DNA from: Ilumatobacter sp963746265
GTDB lineage: Bacteria; Actinomycetota; Acidimicrobiia; Acidimicrobiales; Ilumatobacteraceae
DNA length: 64,000 nucleotides
Assembly (NCBI GenBank): GCA_963746265.1
Contig: CAVVAM010000011.1
Span: 558,001-622,000, forward strand
Direction: 5' to 3'
The notes under the pieces are model-generated. The model was not told the DNA's origin and did no database searches. It worked only from the letters and a program-made list of their open reading frames with translations. Both the position numbers and the translations under genes were made by a program. How positions within the stretch are numbered: position 1 is the stretch's first letter; each line of letters opens with the position of its first letter. Below, piece by piece: positions 39,805 to 48,243 of the stretch.

Positions 39805-40809
39805 TCAGGGGATCGAGACGGAGGTCTCGAGCGGATGGTGGCACGCCACGAAGTGACCGTCCGCGATCGGCCGCATGATCGGCTCGGTGCTGATGCACAG
39901 CTCGTCCGCCCGCGGACACCGCGGGTGGAACCGGCAGCCCGACGGCGGGTTGACGGGCGACGGCGGCTCACCGGTGATGCTCGTACCCGCCACGTCGACC
40001 TCGGGATCCGGCACCGGGATCGAGTCGAGGAGCACGTGCGTGTAGGGGTGGGCCGGCCGGCCGTAGAGATCGTCCGCCGACGCCACCTCGCACAGCTTCC
40101 CGAGGTACATGACGGCGACGCGGTCGCTGATGTTCTTGACCACCGCGAGATCGTGGGCGATGAACATGAGGGTCAGTCCGTACTGGGCCTTGAGGTCCTC
40201 GAGCAGGTTGAGCACCTGGGCTTGCACGCTCACGTCGAGGGCCGACACCGGCTCGTCGCAGATGATGAGCGTCGGGTCGAGTACGAGTGAACGCGCGATC
40301 GAGATGCGCTGACACTGGCCGCCCGAGAACTGGTGCGGGCGGCTCTCGGCGGCTCGATGCGGATCGATGCCCACGTTTTCGAGCACGCGGTCGACGAGCT
40401 GGGACCGTTCGGCCTCGGTGCCGCGGTCCCAGATGTCGAGGGGTTCCTTGACGCTGTCGCGCACCTTCCGGCGTGGGTTCAACGAGGAGATCGGGTCCTG
40501 GAAGATCATCTGGATCTTCGTGCGTGCCAGGCGCAACTCGTTGAACGACAGCTCCGTCAGGTCGGTGCCACGGAAGACGACCGAACCCGAGGTCGGCTTC
40601 TCGATCTGCATGACCGCGCGGCCGGTCGTCGACTTGCCGCAGCCCGACTCTCCCACGATGCCGAGTGTCTCGCCGGGCATCACGTCGAAGCTGATGCCGG
40701 CGACGGCGCTGACCGTACCGGTCCGACCGATGGGGAACTCGACCACGAGGTCTTCGACCCGGAGCACGGCATCGCCGTCGCGGAGATGGGCGTTGCCCGT
40801 GCCCGCCAT
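39805..40809 (-). CDS. oligopeptide/solute ABC transporter ATP-binding protein (OppF/DppF-like)
   Basis: The 334-residue ATPase has Walker A GESGCGKST, the Q-loop IFQDPISSLNPR, the signature FSGGQ and Walker B IICDEPVSALDV. The oligo/dipeptide-specific C-terminal Fe-S-like Cys region (GCRFHPRCPRADELC) follows, as in OppF/DppF. It energises import through the two permeases encoded upstream. Its ATG overlaps the stop of the other ATPase gene (TGATG). The transported solute is unknown; peptides, nickel or sugars are all used by this family. Confidence 0.92.
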   Translation of the reverse strand: MAGTGNAHLRDGDAVLRVEDLVVEFPIGRTGTVSAVAGISFDVMPGETLGIVGESGCGKSTTGRAVMQIEKPTSGSVVFRGTDLTELSFNELRLARTKIQMIFQDPISSLNPRRKVRDSVKEPLDIWDRGTEAERSQLVDRVLENVGIDPHRAAESRPHQFSGGQCQRISIARSLVLDPTLIICDEPVSALDVSVQAQVLNLLEDLKAQYGLTLMFIAHDLAVVKNISDRVAVMYLGKLCEVASADDLYGRPAHPYTHVLLDSIPVPDPEVDVAGTSITGEPPSPVNPPSGCRFHPRCPRADELCISTEPIMRPIADGHFVACHHPLETSVSIP

Positions 40810-41882
40810 CAGCGGGACGTCCCGGCGTTCGACACCCGGGCCATGATCTCGACGTCACGTGCCTCGAACTCGGGTGAACCCACGGGGTACCAGCACGCGA
40901 ACACGTGGTCGGCCGCGTCGGTGGTCGGCTCGAGCGGAGGGCGTTCCTCCCGGCACCGGTCACGTGCGTAGGCGCACCGCGGCGCGAACCCGCATCCCTT
41001 CGGTGGGTTGACGAGATCGGGTGGCCGGCCGGGGATCGTCAGGAGCCGAGTGTGACTCGGGTCCTCGATCTTCGGGATGCTTCGCATCAGCGACTTCGTG
41101 TACGGCATCTTCATGTTGGCGAACAACTGCCGGGTCGGGGCCTTCTCGACGAGCCGACCGCCGTACATCACGGCGATCTCGTCGGTGTGGCCCGCCACCA
41201 CACCGAGGTCGTGGGTGACGAGGACGACCGCCATGTTGCGGTCCTTTCTCTGCTCACCGATGAGTTCCAGGATCTGCGCCTGCACCGTGACGTCGAGCGC
41301 GGTCGTCGGTTCGTCGGCGAACAGCAGCGTCGGGCCGCACGCGAGCGCGATCGCGATCATCACGCGCTGACGCATCCCGCCCGACAGCTCGTGCGGGTAC
41401 TGGCCGAGTCGCTTCTCGGGCTCGGGGATGCGAACGTCGCGGAGCAGGGCGAGCGCCGTCTCGGTGGCGTTGCGCTTGTCCATGCCGAGGTGGATGATCA
41501 ACGACTCGGTGATCTGGTTACCGACCTTCATGAGCGGGTTGAGCGACACCATCGGGTTCTGGAAGACCATCGACATCTCGCGCCCCCACAGGTGGCGCAT
41601 CTGCTTCTGGTCCATGCCGAGCGTCTCCTGCCCGGCGAACTTCACCGACCCGCCGAGCACGGCCGTCGACGGGAGCAGCCCCATGATCGTGCGGCTGAGA
41701 ACCGTCTTGCCGGAACCCGACTCGCCGACGATGCCCAACGACTTTCCACGTTCGAGCTCGAAGGTGACACCGTCGACGGCTCGCACCAGCCCCCGCTCGG
41801 TCCGGAACTGCGTCGTGAGATCGGTGACCTCGAGCAACGTGCCCTCGGCGACACGACCGTCAGTCTGGATCATGTCGTTCAC
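40809..41882 (-). CDS. oligopeptide/solute ABC transporter ATP-binding protein (OppD/DppD-like)
   Basis: The 357-residue ATPase has Walker A GESGSGKT, FQNPMVSLNPLMKVG, the signature LSGGM, Walker B LFADEPTTALDV and the C-terminal Cys motif GCGFAPRCAYARDRC. It pairs with the OppF-like ATPase to form the heterodimer of a peptide-type importer. GTG 41882 overlaps the stop of the permease gene (GTGA); ATG 41873 is an alternative three codons in. All five importer genes lie in one operon on the minus strand. Confidence 0.92.
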   Translation of the reverse strand: MNDMIQTDGRVAEGTLLEVTDLTTQFRTERGLVRAVDGVTFELERGKSLGIVGESGSGKTVLSRTIMGLLPSTAVLGGSVKFAGQETLGMDQKQMRHLWGREMSMVFQNPMVSLNPLMKVGNQITESLIIHLGMDKRNATETALALLRDVRIPEPEKRLGQYPHELSGGMRQRVMIAIALACGPTLLFADEPTTALDVTVQAQILELIGEQRKDRNMAVVLVTHDLGVVAGHTDEIAVMYGGRLVEKAPTRQLFANMKMPYTKSLMRSIPKIEDPSHTRLLTIPGRPPDLVNPPKGCGFAPRCAYARDRCREERPPLEPTTDAADHVFACWYPVGSPEFEARDVEIMARVSNAGTSR

Positions 41883-42802
41883 AGGCTGATCTCCCGCACG
41901 TCGAAGTAGGCGCGCACCCGGTCGCCGGCGAAGTTGAGCGCCAGGACCGTGAGGAAGAGCATGAGAATCGGGAACATGGAGATCCATGGCGCGGTCTCGA
42001 GGTCGCGGCTACCGGAGCCGAGCAGGATCAGTTTCCCCCAGGTCTCCTCCTTTTCGACGGAGAGCCCCAGGAATGCGAGCCCGCCTTCCGCGACGATCGC
42101 CACCGCCATACCGAGCAGCGCCAGCGCCCCCATCGGGATCACGACGTTGGGGAGCAGTTCCCGGATGATGATGCGCGGGTGCCGGGCACCGAGCGTGCGA
42201 GCCGCGACCACGAACTCGCGCTCGGCGTACTGGATCGTGGTGGCCCGGGCGAGACGACCCACCGGAGCGATCGCCAGGAAGCCGAGCGTGGCCGAGATCG
42301 TGAACAGCCCGCGATCGAGCAGCGACGTGATCAAGATCGCGAGGACCAGCGCCGGGAACGACAGCAGCACCAGGAAGACGAACGAGATGACGCGGTCGAA
42401 GCCACCTCGGAAGTACCCGGCGATCGTGCCGAGCGTTCCGCCGATGATCATGCCTGATGCGATCGCTGCGAACCCGACGACGAGCGAGACGCGAGCGCCG
42501 TAGATCGTCCGCGAGAAGATGTCGCGAGCGTCCTGGTCGGTACCGAACCAGTGGGTGGAGTTGGGAGCGTACGGGGGCCGACCGAAGTCGGGGTTGACGA
42601 AGTTCGCGTTGGGGTCCTTCAAGGGGAGCCACGGCGCCAGGATCGCTGCGCCCACGATGAGGACGAGCCAGCCGAGTGCGAGCCAGAAAGCCCAGCCGAG
42701 TGTGCGTTTGAGCAGGTCGGGTTCGGGTGTCGCATCGTCGATCATCGCGACGTCGCCCGTCATCGGGAACGCGCCCGAGCCCGGGTCGAGGACGTCGCTC
42801 AT
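41879..42802 (-). CDS. ABC transporter permease (OppC/DppC-like)
   Basis: The 307-residue protein has a cytosolic N-terminal extension of about 35 residues, six membrane helices and the OppC-type periplasmic loop HWFGTDQDARDIFSRTIYGARVSL. The EAA loop for ATPase contact is AARTLGARHPRIIIRELLPN, and GLAFLGLSVEKEETWGKL is characteristic of DppC. The ATG at 42802 overlaps the OppB stop (ATGA). It forms the translocation channel with the OppB-like permease. Confidence 0.92.
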   Translation of the reverse strand: MSDVLDPGSGAFPMTGDVAMIDDATPEPDLLKRTLGWAFWLALGWLVLIVGAAILAPWLPLKDPNANFVNPDFGRPPYAPNSTHWFGTDQDARDIFSRTIYGARVSLVVGFAAIASGMIIGGTLGTIAGYFRGGFDRVISFVFLVLLSFPALVLAILITSLLDRGLFTISATLGFLAIAPVGRLARATTIQYAEREFVVAARTLGARHPRIIIRELLPNVVIPMGALALLGMAVAIVAEGGLAFLGLSVEKEETWGKLILLGSGSRDLETAPWISMFPILMLFLTVLALNFAGDRVRAYFDVREISL

Positions 42803-44001
42803 CGGCGCACTCTCGGATCGATGAGTGAGTACAGGACGTCGACGAGGATGTTCACGACGACGAAGGCGAACGCGATGATCATCACGATCGCGAGCACGAT
42901 CGGGAAGTCCTCGACGACGACGGCCTCGACGATCGCCGACCCGAGGCCCGGGACCCGGAAGATCGTCTCGACGATCAACGAACCGCCGATCAGTGCGCCG
43001 GTCGTGATGCCGAAGACCGTGAGGAACGAGAAGAGCGATGGCCTGAGGGCATGCTTGAACAACACGGCCCGGCGCGAGACGCCCTTGCTGCGGGCCATGA
43101 GAATGAAGTCCTCCTGCAGCGTCGTGATCAGGTCGGTGCGAAGCAGGCGCTGGTACACCGCGGCGGCCGGCAGTGCGATCGTGAGCGCAGGCAGGAAGAG
43201 TTGCCACACGCGCGTCGGCAGGGGGTCACTGGCCACGAACGTCTGCGGGAACCAGCTGAGTCTGATCGCGAACACGTACTTGAGGATGACGCCGAGCGCG
43301 AAGTTCGGGAGCGCGATGATCAGGAACGTGGTGACGGTCGACAGCTTGTCGACCTGCGTGTTCGCCTTGGCCGCCGACCACAGGGCCCAGGGGATCGAGA
43401 TGGCGACCGCCATGATCTGCGCCATGATCAGCAACATCGCCGTCCGCGGCAGACGTTCTTTGATGAGGTCGGTCACCGGCGGCTCACCAGTCTTGCTGAA
43501 CTGCGGACCCATGTCGCCGGTCACGAAGTCACCGAGCCACCTGAAATAGCGCTCGGGCAGCGGAGCGTCCAGGTAGAACTCGGCTTCCGCCTCGGCGACC
43601 TGGAAGAGCTGTTCGGGTTCGGGTCCGTTCAGGACGCCGCTCCCGGGAATGATCGATTCGTCGATGCTCACGGTGGCACCGGCGACCGTGACGGCGTCGA
43701 GCGGCGCCACGGTGTCGGTGCGTCTGGGGAGCACCACGCCGACGGCGGCTCGGATCGCTTCGCCGGGCGCCAGCTCGCCCACCCCCTCCACCACGACCAG
43801 ATCAGTGGTCGGATTGTCCTTCGCCGCCTGATAGGCGTACCCATCGACGGTCGAGGTGCCCTCGACGTCGACCGACTGCGCGGTCGGACCGAGGATGTTG
43901 AACAGCGGGTCACCCAGCAGGTTCATCGCCCCGAACGTCAGCATGCTGACGGCCAGCAGCAGGAGCACCGCCATCACCACACGCTGCACCCAGTAGTTCA
44001 T
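42799..44001 (-). CDS. ABC transporter permease (OppB/DppB-like) with enlarged first periplasmic loop
   Basis: The 400-residue protein is about 80 residues longer than typical OppB/DppB. Helix 1 is followed by the expected GDPLFNILGP, but residues about 40-143 are then an insertion rich in Val, Asp and Glu. The usual PLPERYFRWLGDFVTGDMG segment comes after it. The rest is normal, including the EAA loop FILMARSKGVSRRAVLFKHALRP and the C-terminal NILVDVLYSLIDPRVR. The insertion should sit outside the membrane, where it could contact the binding protein. It starts 37 bp after the SBP stop. Confidence 0.9.
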   Translation of the reverse strand: MNYWVQRVVMAVLLLLAVSMLTFGAMNLLGDPLFNILGPTAQSVDVEGTSTVDGYAYQAAKDNPTTDLVVVEGVGELAPGEAIRAAVGVVLPRRTDTVAPLDAVTVAGATVSIDESIIPGSGVLNGPEPEQLFQVAEAEAEFYLDAPLPERYFRWLGDFVTGDMGPQFSKTGEPPVTDLIKERLPRTAMLLIMAQIMAVAISIPWALWSAAKANTQVDKLSTVTTFLIIALPNFALGVILKYVFAIRLSWFPQTFVASDPLPTRVWQLFLPALTIALPAAAVYQRLLRTDLITTLQEDFILMARSKGVSRRAVLFKHALRPSLFSFLTVFGITTGALIGGSLIVETIFRVPGLGSAIVEAVVVEDFPIVLAIVMIIAFAFVVVNILVDVLYSLIDPRVRR

Positions 44002-44038
44002 GGTTCAGGTCGCCATGTTCGTCGGCTGGGGAACGGGG

Positions 44039-45889
44039 TCACCGGATCCAGATCGACGCGAACCAGTTCCGTCCGTTCGTCTCACACGTCAGGGGCGTGC
44101 CGTCGGGCGCCGTCCGGTCGCACACACCTCGCACGTTCTCGGCGAACGCGTTCATCCAGAGCGTGTGGTTGAAGAAGACGTACAGGTAGTCCTCGTTCAT
44201 CTTGCGCGCGAGCTCCTGCATCAACGGAATCCGCTCGGCCTCGTCCGCGGTCGCCATCGCCTCGAGGATGATCGCATCACGCTCCTCGTCGCAGAACCGT
44301 GGCCAGTTGAGTGAGATGCCGCCAATCGTCCGACACAGCAGCCAGACGTTGTCGTTGGTCGGGTTGACAGCGCCGAACTGGCGCCACGTGACGACGTTGA
44401 ACTGCCCGAAGGCTGCCTGCTGGACGTGCTCGTCCTGCAGCAGTTCGTTGAACGTCACGTTGAACGCCGGGCCCCAGCCCTCGTCGAGCAGGTCCGCGAT
44501 GCGAGTCTGCACGACGGATGGGCCCGACCACTGGAGCTCGATGTTGATCTTGCCGTCGGTGCACGTCGGCGTGCCGAGCACCGTGTTGTCCTCGGTGCCG
44601 CGCTCGGCGCAGTACTCGGCGACCAGCTCCAGCGCGCGGTCGATGTCGTCGTGCTCCTGGACGACGTCGGGGTTGTAGAAGGGGCTCTCGGGAATGAACA
44701 TCTGGTCGGCAGGCCGATTCACGCCGAGCGCGATCAGTTCGTTGTACAGATCGACCGGTGTCGCCAGGGTGAGCGCCTGGCGAGCACGGATGTCGTCGAA
44801 CGGGGGAACCGAGGAGTTCATCATCGCGAACGACTCCTCGGAGGCGTCGCTCTCGACACGCTGGAACGACTCGTCGTCGCGGACGTCGAGCACCGACCTC
44901 TGGTTTGTGGTGTGCATCGCGTCGAGGTCGCCGCCGAACAGCAGCTCGACGCTCTGGTCCGGATCGGTGACGGGGAAGAACTCGACGGCGTCGAGATAGA
45001 CCTCACCGTTCCACCAGCTGTCGTTGCGCACGAATCGTGTGACCGAGTCCTCACTGCGGCTCTCGAACACGAACGGGCCCGTGCCGACCGGCGCCTGGTT
45101 GAGCGAGCCGTCCTCGAGTGCATCCGCGATCCAGGCCGGCGACGCGATCATCCCGAGCTGACCGGTGAGCGCGGTCGGGAACTTCGCATCGGGCTCCAGC
45201 AGATTGAACGTCACCGTGAGATCGTCGACGACGGCGGTTGCGCCCTCCTCGGGGAAGAACGGCTTCACCGCCAGGCCGACGAGTGGATGGGCGCGTTGGG
45301 CCTCGAAGTTGACCACCGCGGCTGCCGCGTCGAGCGGCGTTCCGTCATGGAAGGTGACGCCCTCCCGCAGCTTCATCGTCCAGGATCGGAAGTCGTCGCT
45401 CGGTGTGAACGACTCCGCGAGGAAGGGCACCCAGCCACCGTCGGGCGTCAGCGCGGCCAGGGTGTCGAACACGGCGTTGCCCATCATCAGACCCGAGACC
45501 GGCAGGCTGGACGCCGTGGGGTTGAGACCGTTCACGTCGGCCTCGAGCCCGTAGCGGAGCGTGCCTCCCGGCACGGGATCGTCGTCCGGGGGGAGCGTCA
45601 CCTCGGTCGGTGACCCGTCGGACGTGTCTTCGTCATCGATCGCGGCGGGCTCGTCACTCCCGTCGTCGCCACCGTCGTCGCCATCTGCGCCGTCGCCATC
45701 TGCGCCGTCGTCTTCAGCCGTACCGTCGTTCGTGGCGGACTCGGCGGCACCGTCGTCCTGGGTGCTACCCTCCTCCTGATCGGCGGTGTCGTCGTCGCCT
45801 CCGCCACAGGCGGCCACGAGGAGGCCACCGATCGCGATCACGGCCATGCGCCGCTGCCAGCGACGGGTGGGTCGGGTACCTGGTGTCAC
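44039..45889 (-). CDS. ABC transporter substrate-binding lipoprotein (SBP family 5, OppA/DppA-like)
   Basis: The 616-residue protein has a signal peptide with the lipobox LVAAC, so Cys28 should be lipidated. A very acidic, low-complexity linker (about 29-95, Asp/Gly/Glu-rich) separates the anchor from the family-5 solute-binding domain. That domain is marked by GGTLRYGLEADVNGLNPT, DTLAALTPDGGWVPFLAESF, TMKLREGVTFHDGTPLDA and GTGPFVFES. It captures the solute outside the membrane and delivers it to the permeases. GTG 45889 is preceded by GGGGAC. Two palindromes upstream may regulate the operon. Confidence 0.92.
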   Translation of the reverse strand: MTPGTRPTRRWQRRMAVIAIGGLLVAACGGGDDDTADQEEGSTQDDGAAESATNDGTAEDDGADGDGADGDDGGDDGSDEPAAIDDEDTSDGSPTEVTLPPDDDPVPGGTLRYGLEADVNGLNPTASSLPVSGLMMGNAVFDTLAALTPDGGWVPFLAESFTPSDDFRSWTMKLREGVTFHDGTPLDAAAAVVNFEAQRAHPLVGLAVKPFFPEEGATAVVDDLTVTFNLLEPDAKFPTALTGQLGMIASPAWIADALEDGSLNQAPVGTGPFVFESRSEDSVTRFVRNDSWWNGEVYLDAVEFFPVTDPDQSVELLFGGDLDAMHTTNQRSVLDVRDDESFQRVESDASEESFAMMNSSVPPFDDIRARQALTLATPVDLYNELIALGVNRPADQMFIPESPFYNPDVVQEHDDIDRALELVAEYCAERGTEDNTVLGTPTCTDGKINIELQWSGPSVVQTRIADLLDEGWGPAFNVTFNELLQDEHVQQAAFGQFNVVTWRQFGAVNPTNDNVWLLCRTIGGISLNWPRFCDEERDAIILEAMATADEAERIPLMQELARKMNEDYLYVFFNHTLWMNAFAENVRGVCDRTAPDGTPLTCETNGRNWFASIWIR

Positions 45890-45912
45890 GTGTCGTCCCC
45901 CTGGAAGGTCTG

Positions 45913-45927
45913 AGCGGTCGGACCGCT
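45913..45927. promoter_or_regulatory. 15-bp perfect inverted repeat, candidate operator (copy 1)
   Basis: AGCGGTC, a single central G, then GACCGCT. It lies 24 bases upstream of the SBP start and shares the pattern GCGGT-S-N-S-ACCGC with the second copy. Confidence 0.5.
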
Positions 45928-45981
45928 GCGAGATGCGACGGACGTTACCGCATCGCCTCACGACCGCCGAGGTCACCTCGT

Positions 45982-45996
45982 TGCGGTGTCACCGCA
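45982..45996. promoter_or_regulatory. 15-bp perfect inverted repeat, candidate operator (copy 2)
   Basis: TGCGGTG, a central T, then CACCGCA. Its centre is 69 bp from the first copy, and it lies about where the -35 region of the ppk2 promoter would be. A half-site, ACCGCA, is at 45947-45952. Confidence 0.5.
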
Positions 45997-46017
45997 TCGT
46001 CATGTGCGTCGACGGTG

Positions 46018-46023
46018 TACCGT
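46018..46023 (+). promoter_or_regulatory. putative leaderless -10 box (TACCGT) of ppk2
   Basis: It ends 6 bases before ATG 46030 and has no Shine-Dalgarno sequence. Confidence 0.45.
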
Positions 46024-46029
46024 CCGGCC

Positions 46030-46848
46030 ATGGCGATCCACGAGACGGACCCGGTCGTCGCCGCGTGTCGGGCGAGCGAGGACGTCGACCTCGACGACTT
46101 CGATCCGCGAGAGACGTTCGGTTGGCAGAAGGCCCGGGGCAAGGCCGATTTCCAGCAGGAGATCGCGAAGGTGTCTGACCTCCAGCGGCGGCTGTTCGCC
46201 GAGCGGGAGTCGGCGCTGCTCGTGGTGCTCCAGGCCACGGACGCGGGCGGCAAGGACGGCACGATCCGGTCCGTCTTGACCGGGGTCAATCCCGCCGGCG
46301 TCGACGTGAATGCGTTCGGCGTGCCCACCGACGAGGAACTCGCCCACGACTTCTTGTGGCGCGTGCACGCCCACACCCCGAGCAAGGGAACGATCGGCAT
46401 CTTCAATCGCAGCCACTACGAAGACGTCCTCGTCGTGCGCGTCAAAGAGTTCGCACCCGAGCAGGTCTGGCGACGCCGCTACGAGCACATCCGCAACTTC
46501 GAGCGCCTGCTCGTGGACGAGGGCACCCACCTCGTGAAGATCTACCTGAACGTGTCCGAGGAGGAGCAGCGGGAGCGGCTGCAGGATCGGGTGGACGACC
46601 CCGACGAGCGCTGGAAGTTCCGGTTGGGCGACCTCGACGATCGTGCGTTGTGGGACGACTACCGCACCGCGTTCCGTGATGCGATCAGGGAGACGACGAC
46701 CGACGACGCCCCCTGGTACGTCGTGCCGGCCGATCGGAAGTGGGTGCGCAACCTCGTCGTCGCCCGGATCCTCCGTCACCACCTCGCTGCGATCGACCCG
46801 CAGTACCCGCCGGCCGAAGAGGGGATCGAGGGCGTCATCGTCGTGTGA
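46030..46848 (+). CDS. ppk2: polyphosphate kinase 2 family protein
   Basis: The 272-residue P-loop kinase has the PPK2 Walker A-like QATDAGGKDGTIRSVL, then FGVPTDEELAHDFLWRVHAHTPSKG, the Walker B/lid segment IFNRSHYEDVLVVRV and EERWKF-like DERWKFRLGDLDDRALWDDY. It phosphorylates nucleoside mono- or diphosphates with polyphosphate, or the reverse. Single-domain members of this length are class I or III; the sequence does not let me choose. It is divergent from the ABC importer operon, with a 140-bp shared region that holds two palindromes. Confidence 0.92.
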   Translation: MAIHETDPVVAACRASEDVDLDDFDPRETFGWQKARGKADFQQEIAKVSDLQRRLFAERESALLVVLQATDAGGKDGTIRSVLTGVNPAGVDVNAFGVPTDEELAHDFLWRVHAHTPSKGTIGIFNRSHYEDVLVVRVKEFAPEQVWRRRYEHIRNFERLLVDEGTHLVKIYLNVSEEEQRERLQDRVDDPDERWKFRLGDLDDRALWDDYRTAFRDAIRETTTDDAPWYVVPADRKWVRNLVVARILRHHLAAIDPQYPPAEEGIEGVIVV

Positions 46849-46889
46849 CGCCGTAGGTGCCCATGGTCGTCAGGGCGGGCTGACCTTTG

Positions 46890-46895
46890 TAACGT
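46890..46895 (+). promoter_or_regulatory. putative leaderless -10 box (TAACGT) of the hydroxylase operon
   Basis: It ends 8 bases before ATG 46904. A weak inverted repeat, GTCAG/CTGAC, lies just upstream. Confidence 0.45.
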
Positions 46896-46903
46896 CGGCG
46901 TCG

Positions 46904-47773
46904 ATGCCGGTTCTCGTCCCGACCTCCCTGCCCGACGCGGTGGCTGCCGCGGGCGCCTCACCGGATGCCCTCCTGCTCGCAGGGGGCACGGATCTGATGG
47001 TCGAGATCAACGAACGGCAACGTGAGCTGCCGTGGGACGACGCAGCGGTCATCGTGCTCGGCCGGATCCCCGAGCTGACCTCGTGGACGGTCGACCAGGC
47101 CGCACGCACCCTGACGATCGGCGCCGCCCTCCGCTGGGCGGAGATCGAACAAGAACCGCTCCGCTCGTTGGTGCCGGCGCTCGCCGAGGCCGCCCGCACG
47201 GTCGGCAGCCCACAGATCCGCAACGCCGGCACGGTCGGCGGCAACCTCGCCACCTGTTCACCGGCGGGCGACGGCCTGCCCGTGCTGGTGGCCCACGACG
47301 CACGGGTCGGTCTCATCGACACCTCGGGTCGTCGTTCGCTACCGATCACCGATTTCATGCTCGGGGTCAAGCGCACTGCACTCCGACCCGGCGAACTCAT
47401 CGAGTCGATCACGATGCCGCTCCTCGTCGGACGACAGGGGTACAGCAAGGTCGGCGTGCGCAACGCCATGGTGATCGCGACGGCGAGCGCGTGCGTCGCG
47501 ACCGACGTTCCGTCACGCTCGGTGCGAATCGCGCTGGGGTCGGTCGCCACGACCGTCATCCGTGTCCCCGAGGCCGAGGAACACGTCGCTGCGAACGCCG
47601 ATTGGTCGTCGCAGGCGCTCGACCCCGACGTGGCAGCCGTGGCCGGAGCACTCGCCGCCGATGCGAGCCGTCCGATCGACGATCACCGGTCGTCGGCGAC
47701 CTATCGACGCCACGCCGTCGACGTCATGGTGCAGCGCCAGCTCCTGCGGGCCTTCCCGGGTGACCGCCGATGA
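46904..47773 (+). CDS. xanthine-dehydrogenase-type FAD-binding subunit (XdhB/CoxM-like)
   Basis: The 289-residue FAD-binding (PCMH-type) subunit of a molybdenum hydroxylase shows LLAGGTDLMVEI near residue 29 and the FAD loop QIRNAGTVGGNLATCSPAGDGLPVL. A C-terminal CO_deh_flav_C domain (YSKVGVRNAMVIATASACV) follows. It passes electrons from the Fe-S subunit to NAD or another acceptor. It overlaps the 2Fe-2S subunit gene by 4 bp (ATGA), so the three subunits are translated in tandem. Confidence 0.92.
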   Translation: MPVLVPTSLPDAVAAAGASPDALLLAGGTDLMVEINERQRELPWDDAAVIVLGRIPELTSWTVDQAARTLTIGAALRWAEIEQEPLRSLVPALAEAARTVGSPQIRNAGTVGGNLATCSPAGDGLPVLVAHDARVGLIDTSGRRSLPITDFMLGVKRTALRPGELIESITMPLLVGRQGYSKVGVRNAMVIATASACVATDVPSRSVRIALGSVATTVIRVPEAEEHVAANADWSSQALDPDVAAVAGALAADASRPIDDHRSSATYRRHAVDVMVQRQLLRAFPGDRR

Positions 47774-48243
47774 GTGAGTTCTACACCCTCCACGTGAACG
47801 GTCACGATCGCGAGGTTCGTGATGCCTGGCTCGGCGAGAACTTGCTGTACGTGCTGCGCGAACGGCTTGGGCTCAAGGCGGCCAAGGGAGCGTGCGAGCA
47901 GGGTGAGTGCGGCTCGTGCTCGGTACAGGTCGGCGGCGAGTTGGTGTGCGCCTGCCTGGTGCTCGCTGCGAGCGCGATCGGCGAACCGATCGTGACGGTC
48001 GAGGGTCTGGACGGCCCGACCGACCTCCAATCGGAGTTCGTCGAGGCGGGCGCCGTGCAGTGCGGGTTCTGCACGCCCGGGTTGATCCTCGCTGCGCACC
48101 ACCTGCTCGAACGCATCCCGGAGCCGTCGGAGATGGAGATCCGCGAGGAACTCTCGGGCAACGTCTGCAGGTGCACGGGCTACGGGCGCATCATCGAAGC
48201 GGTCCAGCGGGTGTCGGTCGCCCGGTCGGGATCGCCGACGTGA
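47770..48243 (+). CDS. xanthine-dehydrogenase-type 2Fe-2S subunit (XdhC/CoxS-like)
   Basis: The 157-residue protein carries two 2Fe-2S clusters. The plant-ferredoxin-type site reads CEQGECGSC plus CLVLA with Cys before it. The second cluster has QCGFCTPGL and NVCRCTGYG, the classic CxxC and CxC pair. It relays electrons from the molybdenum site to the FAD subunit. It overlaps both neighbours by 4 bases. Confidence 0.95.
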   Translation: MSEFYTLHVNGHDREVRDAWLGENLLYVLRERLGLKAAKGACEQGECGSCSVQVGGELVCACLVLAASAIGEPIVTVEGLDGPTDLQSEFVEAGAVQCGFCTPGLILAAHHLLERIPEPSEMEIREELSGNVCRCTGYGRIIEAVQRVSVARSGSPT

